Source: Myxococcaceae bacterium (lineage in GTDB: Bacteria; Myxococcota; Myxococcia; Myxococcales; Myxococcaceae). From it: a stretch of 8,142 nt of DNA. The first letter of the stretch is position 1. The number at the start of each line of letters is the position of its first letter. The stretch covers positions 1 through 8,142 of the forward strand of contig JAGSPQ010000109.1 in the NCBI GenBank assembly GCA_018262385.1, in the 5' to 3' direction. Shown one piece after another: positions 1-5,784 of the stretch. The notes under the pieces were generated by a model. The model was given only the letters and a program-made list of their open reading frames with translations, was not told the origin of the DNA and searched no databases. The translations under genes were made by a program, and so were the position numbers.

Positions 1-1
1 G

Positions 2-121
2 CAGCAGCGGGTGGTGGCCGAGGGCGACTCGGTGGTGGTGATGGTCGACCCGAAGTCCGGAGTGAAGCAGCCGCTGGATCCGGACCTGCGGGCGCGGATC
101 AGCGCCCTCGAAGGCCTCTAA
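2..121 (+). CDS. C-terminal end of a probable acyl-CoA thioesterase (hotdog fold, YbgC/FadM-like), 5' truncated
   Basis: The open frame enters from the left edge and ends at TAA 119-121, leaving 39 visible residues. They read as a beta strand (EGDSVVVMVDP) followed by KSGVKQPLDPDLRARI and a short helical tail. In YbgC/FadM-type acyl-CoA thioesterases the last strand carries a similar V-D-P pattern, followed by K-P, a P-x-x-[LI] turn and a terminal helix, so the resemblance is specific although the fragment is short. The catalytic Asp/His region lies outside the window, so activity cannot be judged. The product would be cytoplasmic and hydrolyse acyl-CoA. It converges on the next gene with only 12 bp between the stop codons and no terminator-like hairpin there. 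The identification is inferred from a short tail and could be wrong. Confidence 0.5.
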   Translation, partial: QQRVVAEGDSVVVMVDPKSGVKQPLDPDLRARISALEGL

Positions 122-133
122 GCTAAGCGCCCG

Positions 134-1468
134 TCACTTCGCCTTCAGCTCCGGGTGCCCCGCGGCCTCGACGATTCCGCCGAAGTTCCGATGCTGGCTG
201 TGCGCGCGCAGGACCCGTTCCCAGTCCGCGCTCCAGTTGTCGCGCAGCGCCGGCCCCAGCGCATTGGCGACGAACGGCTCGTCGACCACGCTCGGGAACA
301 AGGTGACTGCGCGCGGATCCTTCATCCGGATCAACGCCCCGACCGCCTCGGCTTTGCCCTCCTTGCACAGCTCGGCGATCCGGGCGGCCGCGTCCGCGTT
401 GGTCTTCGACGGCACGAAGCCCAGCAGCGCGACCGTGTCGTCGACGCCGAACCCGCGGCAGATGAACCGCTTCTCGATCGCCTCCCGTGCTCCCGGCGCG
501 TTCTGCAGCGCCGCGGCCGCCAGCGTGTCCGGCGCGGCGTATTTCGGGTTGTCCGGAACCACGATCTTCTCGCGCGCCGAAGACGGGAGGCCCCCGAGCA
601 CCAGCTTGCTCGCGACCTCGTCGCGCTTCTTCTCCGGGAACTTCCGCTCATCCCGCTGGAGCAGCGCGCCCGCCGCCTTCCGCGCCTCGGCCGGCATCCG
701 CTCTCCCACCAGCGGCAGCAGCAGGCTCGCCTCGTACCGCCCGCGCTCGACCAGCCCCGCGTACACGGCGATCGCGCACTTCCAGTGCAGCTGCCCGCCG
801 CTCGCAGTGGTGATCCACGCGTCGGCTCCGCTCGTGCTCCAGCCGTTCGCCGCCTGCCCATTCTCGAAGAACGCCTTCACGAACGGGCCGGCCTGGCTCG
901 CCTCGTCGCACCGCGACAGCGGCTCGAGCTGCTTGCGGCGGGCGGCGAGGGCCGCGGCGATCTCCGCGGTGGCCGGCGTCCTGCGCGACGGGCAGTCGAC
1001 CAGCTGGCTGGCGACCCGCACCACCTGCAGCGCGGTGTCCTTCGCCGCCAGCTCGAGCAGCCGCAGAAATGCGGGGCCCCTGGGGTCGGCCGCCAGCAGC
1101 GCGAGGATCCGCGCGAGGGGGTCGGCGTTGGCCGCGAGCGCCTGGGCCAGCGCGGCATCGGTGCGGGCCAACGCGATCAGCAGCCGCCCGGCGCGCAGGC
1201 CGGCGGGCCCGTTGAGATGCCTCATCGCCAGCAACATCTCGGGCGACGATCCGCAGAACATCGGACTGGGAGCCAGCAGCTCGCCCAGCCCCGCGGCGTG
1301 CGCGGCGCGGAGCAGCTCGGGCATCGCGCGGGTGGCGATCGGGGTGAGCTGCTCGGTGGCGGCGGCGGACTTCTCGCCTTCGAGCTGGAGGATCAGCTCC
1401 CAGACCTTCTCGTCCGACGGCGCGGGCGCGGCGGCCAGAGCGGCAAAGACGGCGAGCGTCGTGAGCAT
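134..1468 (-). CDS. Exported helix-rich (HEAT-like) protein of unknown function
   Basis: This encodes 444 residues from ATG 1468-1466 to TGA 136-134. The first 17 or so residues (MLTTLAVFAALAAAPAP) form a short hydrophobic stretch with an Ala-x-Ala-type end, consistent with a Sec signal peptide lacking a strongly charged n-region, so the mature protein is probably periplasmic or secreted. The remainder is rich in Ala, Leu, Arg and Glu and reads as successive amphipathic helices, for example around residues 65-140 and 225-330, as in HEAT/ARM-type solenoids. No catalytic motif is recognisable. Six cysteines occur in the mature part (in contexts such as MFCGS, LVDCPS, SRCDE, WKCAI, FICRG, ELCKE) and could form disulfides. 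I chose this ATG because the in-frame extension upstream is Arg-rich and signal-peptide-free. There is no Shine-Dalgarno directly before it, but a short ORF with a strong one ends 7 nt upstream. I do not recognise the family; the solenoid idea is inference from composition. Confidence 0.75.
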   Translation of the reverse strand: MLTTLAVFAALAAAPAPSDEKVWELILQLEGEKSAAATEQLTPIATRAMPELLRAAHAAGLGELLAPSPMFCGSSPEMLLAMRHLNGPAGLRAGRLLIALARTDAALAQALAANADPLARILALLAADPRGPAFLRLLELAAKDTALQVVRVASQLVDCPSRRTPATAEIAAALAARRKQLEPLSRCDEASQAGPFVKAFFENGQAANGWSTSGADAWITTASGGQLHWKCAIAVYAGLVERGRYEASLLLPLVGERMPAEARKAAGALLQRDERKFPEKKRDEVASKLVLGGLPSSAREKIVVPDNPKYAAPDTLAAAALQNAPGAREAIEKRFICRGFGVDDTVALLGFVPSKTNADAAARIAELCKEGKAEAVGALIRMKDPRAVTLFPSVVDEPFVANALGPALRDNWSADWERVLRAHSQHRNFGGIVEAAGHPELKAK

Positions 1469-1475
1469 CCGCGAA

Positions 1476-1526
1476 TCAGACCACGAACAACGACGTCGCC
1501 GCCGCGTAGTCTCCCGCCCGACCCAT
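1476..1526 (-). CDS. Possible 16-residue leader ORF upstream of the exported protein gene
   Basis: A minus-strand ATG at 1526-1524 is preceded by a perfect GGAGG (plus-strand CCTCC 1536-1540) with 9 nt spacing. It opens a 16-codon frame reading MGRAGDYAAATSLFVV and stops at TGA 1478-1476, only 7 nt before the ATG of the 444-residue exported protein, which itself has no visible ribosome binding site. The arrangement would allow ribosomes ending on the short ORF to reinitiate on the main gene. It lies in a different frame from the main gene. Nothing shows that the peptide is made, and a chance purine-rich run plus ATG is possible in such GC-rich DNA. Confidence 0.3.
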   Translation of the reverse strand: MGRAGDYAAATSLFVV

Positions 1527-1603
1527 GGTGATCGACCTCCGGCTCCTCTTTGCGACGCGGGCCCTGCTCGGTGGTGCCGATTCAGCACCGTCTGGTTCTC
1601 GTT

Positions 1604-1618
1604 CGCCCTGCGAGGGCG
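1604..1618 (+). other. GC-rich hairpin upstream of the first methyltransferase gene
   Basis: CGCCCT (1604-1609) and AGGGCG (1613-1618) form a perfect 6 bp stem with loop GCG. It ends 29 nt before the ATG at 1648, so if transcribed it would sit in the 5' leader. No T-run follows on either strand, so it is not a canonical terminator. It could be a leader structure or chance in GC-rich DNA. Confidence 0.3.
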
Positions 1619-1634
1619 TTGGCGCGATGGGTGC

Positions 1635-1639
1635 AGAGG
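1635..1639 (+). promoter_or_regulatory. Ribosome binding site deciding the start of methyltransferase 1
   Basis: AGAGG lies 8 nt before ATG 1648. The alternative in-frame ATG at 1627 has no comparable purine-rich element, so this site favours 1648. Confidence 0.6.
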
Positions 1640-1647
1640 TCGAACCC

Positions 1648-2388
1648 ATGAACGAGCCCTTGCGAGATCCGACCGGCCCTCGGCCCACTGCCCCGGATCG
1701 CCCGCGAAACACGAACGGCCCCGATCGACTCCCGTCGGCCGGCGCGGCGGCGCCGTCGCTCTCCAGCGTGGTGGAGGCCTTTGCTGCCCGCCGGTGGCCG
1801 AGCGACGCGGCCTTCGATTCCTTTCTGCCCGACGACGTCCGCGCGGTCTCCAGCCGCTACTGGACCCCGATCGCCGTCGCCGCGCAGGCCGCCTGCTGGT
1901 TCGACGAGTTCGACATCCACACCGTCGTCGACATCGGCTCCGGGGCCGGCAAGTTCTGTGTCGCGGCCTGCCTGGCGGGCAGGAAGCCGCGCCGCTTCAT
2001 CGGGCTCGAGCACCGGTCGCGCCTGGTGGTGGCGGCGCGAGCGCTCGCCGACTTGTTTCAGGTCGGCGGGTGCGCCCGGTTCCTCGAAGGAGCCCTGGGG
2101 GAGTGCGCGCTGCCGGAGGCCCAGGCCTATTATCTGTTCAACCCTTTCGGAGAGAACGTCTACTGTGCAGGCGAGCCGCTCGACGAAGAGGTGGAGCTGA
2201 GCGAAGAGCGCCTCGCGCGTGACGTAGCGACGGTGCAAGATCTCCTTCGGACCTCACCGGTGGGGACCTTTCTCGTGACCTACCATGGCCTTGGCGGCAC
2301 CACTCCAGCAGGGTTCGACGAGCTCCGGGTCGCTGGGACCTGGCCCCACATCCTTCGCCTCTGGCAGAAGAGGGAGCCCGGCGGATGA
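1648..2388 (+). CDS. Class I SAM-dependent methyltransferase (DOT1-like Rossmann fold), first of a tandem pair
   Basis: This encodes 246 residues. The first 40 or so are Pro/Arg/Ala-rich and probably disordered. The methyltransferase core follows: a WTP motif at residues 72-74, SAM-binding motif I VVDIGSGAGK at 93-102, an acidic residue ending the second strand (GLE, Glu121) that should contact the SAM ribose, and a motif IV-like FNPFGE around 164-169. A YHGLGG loop sits at 212-217. Motif I of the form D-x-G-S-G-x-G-K and the Y-x-x-N-P-F strand resemble bacterial proteins related to DOT1-type methyltransferases, in which N-P-F takes the place of the [ND]-P-P-[FY] of N-methyltransferases. The substrate (protein or small molecule) cannot be deduced. 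The protein is cytoplasmic with no signal or membrane segment. The stop TGA at 2386-2388 overlaps the ribosome binding site of the paralogous downstream gene, so the two are almost certainly one operon. Confidence 0.8.
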   Translation: MNEPLRDPTGPRPTAPDRPRNTNGPDRLPSAGAAAPSLSSVVEAFAARRWPSDAAFDSFLPDDVRAVSSRYWTPIAVAAQAACWFDEFDIHTVVDIGSGAGKFCVAACLAGRKPRRFIGLEHRSRLVVAARALADLFQVGGCARFLEGALGECALPEAQAYYLFNPFGENVYCAGEPLDEEVELSEERLARDVATVQDLLRTSPVGTFLVTYHGLGGTTPAGFDELRVAGTWPHILRLWQKREPGG

Positions 2389-2390
2389 GG
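2386..2390 (+). promoter_or_regulatory. Ribosome binding site of methyltransferase 2, overlapping the stop codon of methyltransferase 1
   Basis: TGAGG at 2386-2390 includes the upstream gene's TGA stop and stands 8 nt before ATG 2399. The other candidate start, ATG 2450, lacks a well-spaced Shine-Dalgarno. The overlap implies translational coupling of the two methyltransferases. Confidence 0.55.
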
Positions 2391-2398
2391 CGGCCCGA

Positions 2399-3121
2399 AT
2401 GGCGGCCGGGTGCTGTTTCGGCACTCCGGGGCCTTTGCTGACGGCACCCATGGCCCAGAACCCAGACCGCAGATTTCGGGGAGTGCCCGGCGCCGGTCGG
2501 CCCCGGCGCAGGCGCCTGCTGCGCACCCTTCGGATCGCCAAACCGCCGCTCGACGATTTCGATCGCTTGCTGGACTCCGAAGGCCAACGGCTGGCGGCGA
2601 TTCATTGGACCCCGGCCCGGGTGTGTCATCGCGCCGCGCAGCTGCTCGACCTGGGGGCGGGTGAACGGGTGCTCGACGTGGGCAGTGGGGTCGGCAAGCT
2701 CTGCCTCCTCGGCTCATTGGCCAGTCCGGGCCAGTACGTCGGCGTCGAGCAGCGGCACCCGCTGGTCTTTCAGGCGCGGGGGCTGGCGGCCCGGCTGGCC
2801 TCCACCGCCCAGTTCCTCCACGCCGATGCCTTCGACGTCGACTGGGCTGGGTATGAAGCGCTCTACTTCTTCAACCCGTTCGACGAAGTGAGGTTCTCGA
2901 GCCTGTCGGGGTGGCAGATCGACGGCTCGATCCGGATGGGGGGAGAGGTCTTCGAGGAGCTCGTCGCCCGCACCCAGGATCGCCTCGCCTCCCTGGCGAT
3001 CGGCACCCGGGTGGTCACGTTCCATGGGATTGGCGGGCCAATGCCGAGCTGCTACCAACGGCGCGTCAGCGAGCGCTTCGGCGAGGGGACGCTCGACCTG
3101 TGGGTGCGCGCCAGTCCCTAG
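2399..3121 (+). CDS. Class I SAM-dependent methyltransferase (DOT1-like Rossmann fold), second of a tandem pair
   Basis: This encodes 240 residues from ATG 2399, or 223 if ATG 2450 is used. It is colinear with the preceding gene: WTP at residues 70-72, motif I LDVGSGVGK around 92-100, GVE with Glu117, FFNPFDE around 157-163, and FHGIGG at 208-213. From WTP to the HGxGG loop the spacing nearly matches that of the first paralogue, which supports the 2399 start and common descent by duplication. The two have clearly diverged outside the motifs, including different C-termini (LDLWVRASP here), so this is an old duplication. An Arg-rich stretch (GRPRRRR, about 33-39) precedes the core and might bind nucleic acid, but it coincides with a GC-palindrome cluster in the DNA. 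The substrate is unknown. The gene ends in TAG 3119-3121, which shares a CTAG with the stop of the convergent gene. A heterodimer with the first paralogue is possible but only inferred. Confidence 0.8.
   Translation: MAAGCCFGTPGPLLTAPMAQNPDRRFRGVPGAGRPRRRRLLRTLRIAKPPLDDFDRLLDSEGQRLAAIHWTPARVCHRAAQLLDLGAGERVLDVGSGVGKLCLLGSLASPGQYVGVEQRHPLVFQARGLAARLASTAQFLHADAFDVDWAGYEALYFFNPFDEVRFSSLSGWQIDGSIRMGGEVFEELVARTQDRLASLAIGTRVVTFHGIGGPMPSCYQRRVSERFGEGTLDLWVRASP
2487..2519. repeat. Cluster of GC palindromes inside the start of methyltransferase 2
   Basis: Three symmetric elements overlap within 33 bp: CCGGCGCCGG (2487-2496, perfect), GCGCCGG/CCGGCGC (2490-2496 and 2503-2509, 6 nt loop), and GCAGGCGCCTGC (2508-2519, perfect 12 bp). 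They code for the Gly/Arg/Pro-rich segment before the methyltransferase core. GC richness makes such symmetry easy to obtain by chance. Confidence 0.35.
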
Positions 3122-5784
3122 ACCGACAACACGCCGGGCCAGTGCCGCATCCACTCCCGGCGCTGGGCGCGTTGCTTCCAGGTGGGGTCGCCGGGATCCA
3201 CCCGCACCGAGTGGGCGAGGCGGGCGTCGATCTGGGCCTCGCAGTCGCGCACCAGCGCTGCGTCTTCCACCAGCAGCATCAGCTCGCTCTCCCAATACGC
3301 AGCGGTGATGTCGAGGTTCGCGCTGCCCACCGCGCAGCGCTGCCCGTCCACCGTCAGCAGCTTGGCGTGCACGTGCGGCTGCACCACCCCGACGCCCGGC
3401 GCCCACCCGGGCAGCGGATGGATCGCGAAGGTCCAGGCCTCCCCGCCCGCCGCGACGAGCGGGTCGAGGCGCGACTGCACCAGCTCGGTGGCGGCCGCGC
3501 GCGCGGTGGCCCACGGGCCCTTGAACGGCTGGCCGTCGTGGGTCGGCGTCGCGTGGCCGCTCAGCACCCGCACCCGCACCCCGCGGCGGATCGCCTGCAG
3601 CAGCGCGTGCTGCAGCTCCAGCACCAGCGGGAAGCCGTTCACCACGTTGAGGTGCGAGGTCGCCGAGTCGATCAGCTGCCGGTACGTCTCGAGGGTGTGC
3701 GCGTCTCGCAGCCCGCGGTGGGTGATCACGCGCGCCGTGGTGGTGCCGAGCGCGGGCGGGGTGAAGAGGGGAAACGGCTCGCCGCCCGCGCCCACCCACG
3801 CCTCGAGGAACCCCGCCGCGAGCGCCCCCACCGCCGGCCCTTCCACCCGCGCGCCGGCGTCGAGCCAGGGCACCGCGCGCCAGGTCGAGGTGGGGGTGAG
3901 CGGCACCTCGCCGAAGCCGGTGTAGTACTCGTGCGAGAGGTTGCGCCCCCCGAGCAGCGCCAGCGCGCCGTCGACCACCGTGAGCTTGCGGTGATCGCGC
4001 TGCTTGAGGTCGCTGAGCGAGGGGACCTCGGTGATCGGGCGCAGGACGCGCAGCTCCACGCCCGGCCGCGCGGCCAGCCGCTCGAGCAGCGGGTTCTTCG
4101 CGCCGAACGAGCCGTGGAGGCCGTGCAGCGAGTCGACCAGCACCCGCACCTTCACCCCGCGCGCTCCCGCCTCGGCGAGGGCCGCCTCCACCGGCGCCCC
4201 GACGTCGTCGTCGAGCACCATGTACACCTGGAAGTGAATCGATTCGCAGGCGTGGGTGATCGCGTCGACCAGCCAGCGGCGCGCCAGGGCGTTGTCGAGC
4301 TCCAGCGCGATGCGGTTGCCGGCGATCGGCGGGGTGACGGCGGGCAGCGGCGGCGGCAGCGCGGGGCCCAGCACCACCGGGGCGCCGGCCACCAGCTCCG
4401 GCTCGCTCAGGGTGGCGAACCCGTGCACCTCGGGGTGAACCAGCCCCCGATGGAGAATGCCGGCCACCGCAAACCCCGCCTGCCGCAGCCGGGCCGCCAC
4501 CCGCGCCAGCCGCACCGGATCATTCACGGCGGAGACATCGAGCGCGGGGCCCTCGTCCAGCACGGCGCGCGCGTCGAGCACCCGGGGCACCAGCCCCAGC
4601 GCCCGCAGCCGGGCTCGCACCGAGCGGCAGCTGACGCTCGGCCGCAGCCGCACCGCCAGCAGCTCGGGCGCCGGAGGCCCCTCGAGCTGCGCCAGCACCC
4701 GCAGCACCTCGTCGGCCACGGTGGCGTCGAAGAGGATCACCGGCCGCGGTCCGGCGCGGACCACCCCCACCTGCTGCTCGATCGCCGTCACCGGGTCGAC
4801 CGGCTCCGCCCGCGCGCGGAAGACGCCCAGCGCGCTGGCGGCCAGCCCCGGCGGCAGCTGCCCCTCGCCGTCGTGGGTGGCGAGCGTGGCCACCACCCGG
4901 CCGCCGGTGACGAAGGACAGCTCTTGATCCGCGATCGGCGAGAGATCTCCGACGGTGGCGAGGTGATGAACCCGCACCCGCAGCGGCCCGCCGTCGTCGA
5001 GCAGATCCGCCAGGTCGATCGCGCGCTGGGTGAAGGGCCGGGGCGACGCCTCGGGCGGCAGCCACAGCACCGGCACCGGCCAGGGCGCGCCCAGCAGCGC
5101 GGTGGCGGGGATGCGCGCCACCACCAGCAGCTGGGCGGCCGGCTCGGCGCCTGCCGTCTCGAGCACCTCGCGCAGCGACCGCGGCCCCGGCGGCCCGTCT
5201 TCCACCCGCGCGTGAATGCCCGCCACCTCGAGAATCGACGCCAGCGCGGGGCGGCTCCTCGCCGGCGGCGCCAGCAGGGTGACCCGCATCGCGGCGTCGA
5301 GGTGGTCGCGCAGGAACGGGCGGATCACCGCCCGCCCACGGTGGCTCTCGGCGAAGCAGGTCACCCGGTCAATCGCCCCGCCGTCCCCGCCTGCCCCGGC
5401 GAAGAGCACCGTGATCCCGACGCTGCGCCGCAGCTCGTTGACGGCGGCGAGGGTCCGCAGCGTGCGCGTGCTGACGACCAGCAGGTCCAGCGCTTCGGCG
5501 GTGGCCAGCTGCGTCAGCGCCTTCACCGACAGCTCGGACACCGGGTGGACCTCGACGCTGGGCGCGGCGAGCGCGGCCTGGGCGCGAAGGGCCTCGACCG
5601 CGGCGGGCGACTCGCCGTCCGCAGGGGGCTCGCCGGTGAGCCACGCCAGCGAGAACGGGGCGGCGCGCACCACCACCACCACCAGCCGCTCGAGCGAGGG
5701 CGCGACCCGCCGCAGCGCCCAGAGCGCGGCGCGGGCATCGTCTTCGGGTCGCTCCACCAGCAACAGGGCCCGGCGGTACCTCAC
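3118..5784 (-). CDS. Two-HKD phospholipase D/cardiolipin synthase-type protein with a long USP-like N-terminal extension
   Basis: This encodes 888 residues from GTG 5784-5782 (GGAG at 5793-5790, 5 nt spacing) to TAG 3120-3118. The C-terminal 400 residues are a phospholipase D superfamily unit. Half one begins near residue 495 (FQVYMVLDDD, RGVKVRVLVDS) and carries HKD motif HRKLTVVD at 598-605 followed by GGRN. Half two begins near 699 and carries HAKLLTVD at 806-813 followed by GSANLD. Both HxKxxxxD sets are intact, so phosphatidyl transfer or phosphodiester cleavage is expected. Where cardiolipin synthases usually have Asn before the final Glu, this protein has Trp (AYWESE). It lacks the N-terminal membrane helices typical of cardiolipin synthases. 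Instead, residues 2-130 and about 143-246 each show alternating hydrophobic strands and helices ending in LDLLVVSTR...ITVLFA and QLLVVAR...PVPVLWLP, the layout of universal stress protein domains but without their G-x2-G-x9-G-[ST] nucleotide motif. Residues about 345-444 look like another alpha/beta domain I cannot name. The gene overlaps the phosphoesterase gene by GTGA. Confidence 0.85.
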   Translation of the reverse strand: MRYRRALLLVERPEDDARAALWALRRVAPSLERLVVVVVRAAPFSLAWLTGEPPADGESPAAVEALRAQAALAAPSVEVHPVSELSVKALTQLATAEALDLLVVSTRTLRTLAAVNELRRSVGITVLFAGAGGDGGAIDRVTCFAESHRGRAVIRPFLRDHLDAAMRVTLLAPPARSRPALASILEVAGIHARVEDGPPGPRSLREVLETAGAEPAAQLLVVARIPATALLGAPWPVPVLWLPPEASPRPFTQRAIDLADLLDDGGPLRVRVHHLATVGDLSPIADQELSFVTGGRVVATLATHDGEGQLPPGLAASALGVFRARAEPVDPVTAIEQQVGVVRAGPRPVILFDATVADEVLRVLAQLEGPPAPELLAVRLRPSVSCRSVRARLRALGLVPRVLDARAVLDEGPALDVSAVNDPVRLARVAARLRQAGFAVAGILHRGLVHPEVHGFATLSEPELVAGAPVVLGPALPPPLPAVTPPIAGNRIALELDNALARRWLVDAITHACESIHFQVYMVLDDDVGAPVEAALAEAGARGVKVRVLVDSLHGLHGSFGAKNPLLERLAARPGVELRVLRPITEVPSLSDLKQRDHRKLTVVDGALALLGGRNLSHEYYTGFGEVPLTPTSTWRAVPWLDAGARVEGPAVGALAAGFLEAWVGAGGEPFPLFTPPALGTTTARVITHRGLRDAHTLETYRQLIDSATSHLNVVNGFPLVLELQHALLQAIRRGVRVRVLSGHATPTHDGQPFKGPWATARAAATELVQSRLDPLVAAGGEAWTFAIHPLPGWAPGVGVVQPHVHAKLLTVDGQRCAVGSANLDITAAYWESELMLLVEDAALVRDCEAQIDARLAHSVRVDPGDPTWKQRAQRREWMRHWPGVLSV
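5668..5682. repeat. Five tandem CAC triplets coding Val-Val-Val-Val-Val
   Basis: Five CAC units on the plus strand read as GTG x5 in the minus-strand gene and encode a run of five valines (LERLVVVVVRA, near residues 35-39) in a predicted core beta strand. This is a simple triplet tract, possibly length-variable by slippage without changing frame. Confidence 0.5.

Larger units (their letters stand above)
1469..1647. promoter_or_regulatory. Divergent intergenic region between the exported protein gene and the methyltransferase pair
   Basis: This 179 bp region must hold the promoters of both divergently read units. I could not identify a convincing -35/-10 pair on either strand. It contains the possible leader ORF on the minus strand (1476-1526), a weak inverted repeat GGTGC/GCACC (1573-1577 and 1585-1589, 7 nt loop), and a perfect 6 bp hairpin at 1604-1618. 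It is slightly less GC-skewed than the flanking genes. A longer plus-strand frame runs through it from ATG 1525, but has no ribosome binding site and codes low-complexity sequence. Confidence 0.5.

Noticed and set aside
1573..1589. GGTGC/GCACC inverted repeat as an operator for a regulator
   Set aside because: It is a 5 bp arm only, with no second copy elsewhere in the window and no matching repeat near the TetR gene.
1525..1647. Longer N-terminus for methyltransferase 1 from ATG 1525 or ATG 1627
   Set aside because: Neither has a well-placed ribosome binding site, whereas ATG 1648 has AGAGG at 8 nt; the added residues have no counterpart in the paralogue.
237..2222. A 661-codon plus-strand frame spanning the exported protein gene and part of methyltransferase 1
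   Set aside because: It has Ser/Ala/Arg-rich low-complexity translation, crosses a divergent promoter region, and overlaps a methyltransferase in another frame that has real motifs.
5668..5682. CAC triplet tract as a phase-variation switch
   Set aside because: Changes in triplet number keep the reading frame, so it could not switch the gene on or off; five units is also short.
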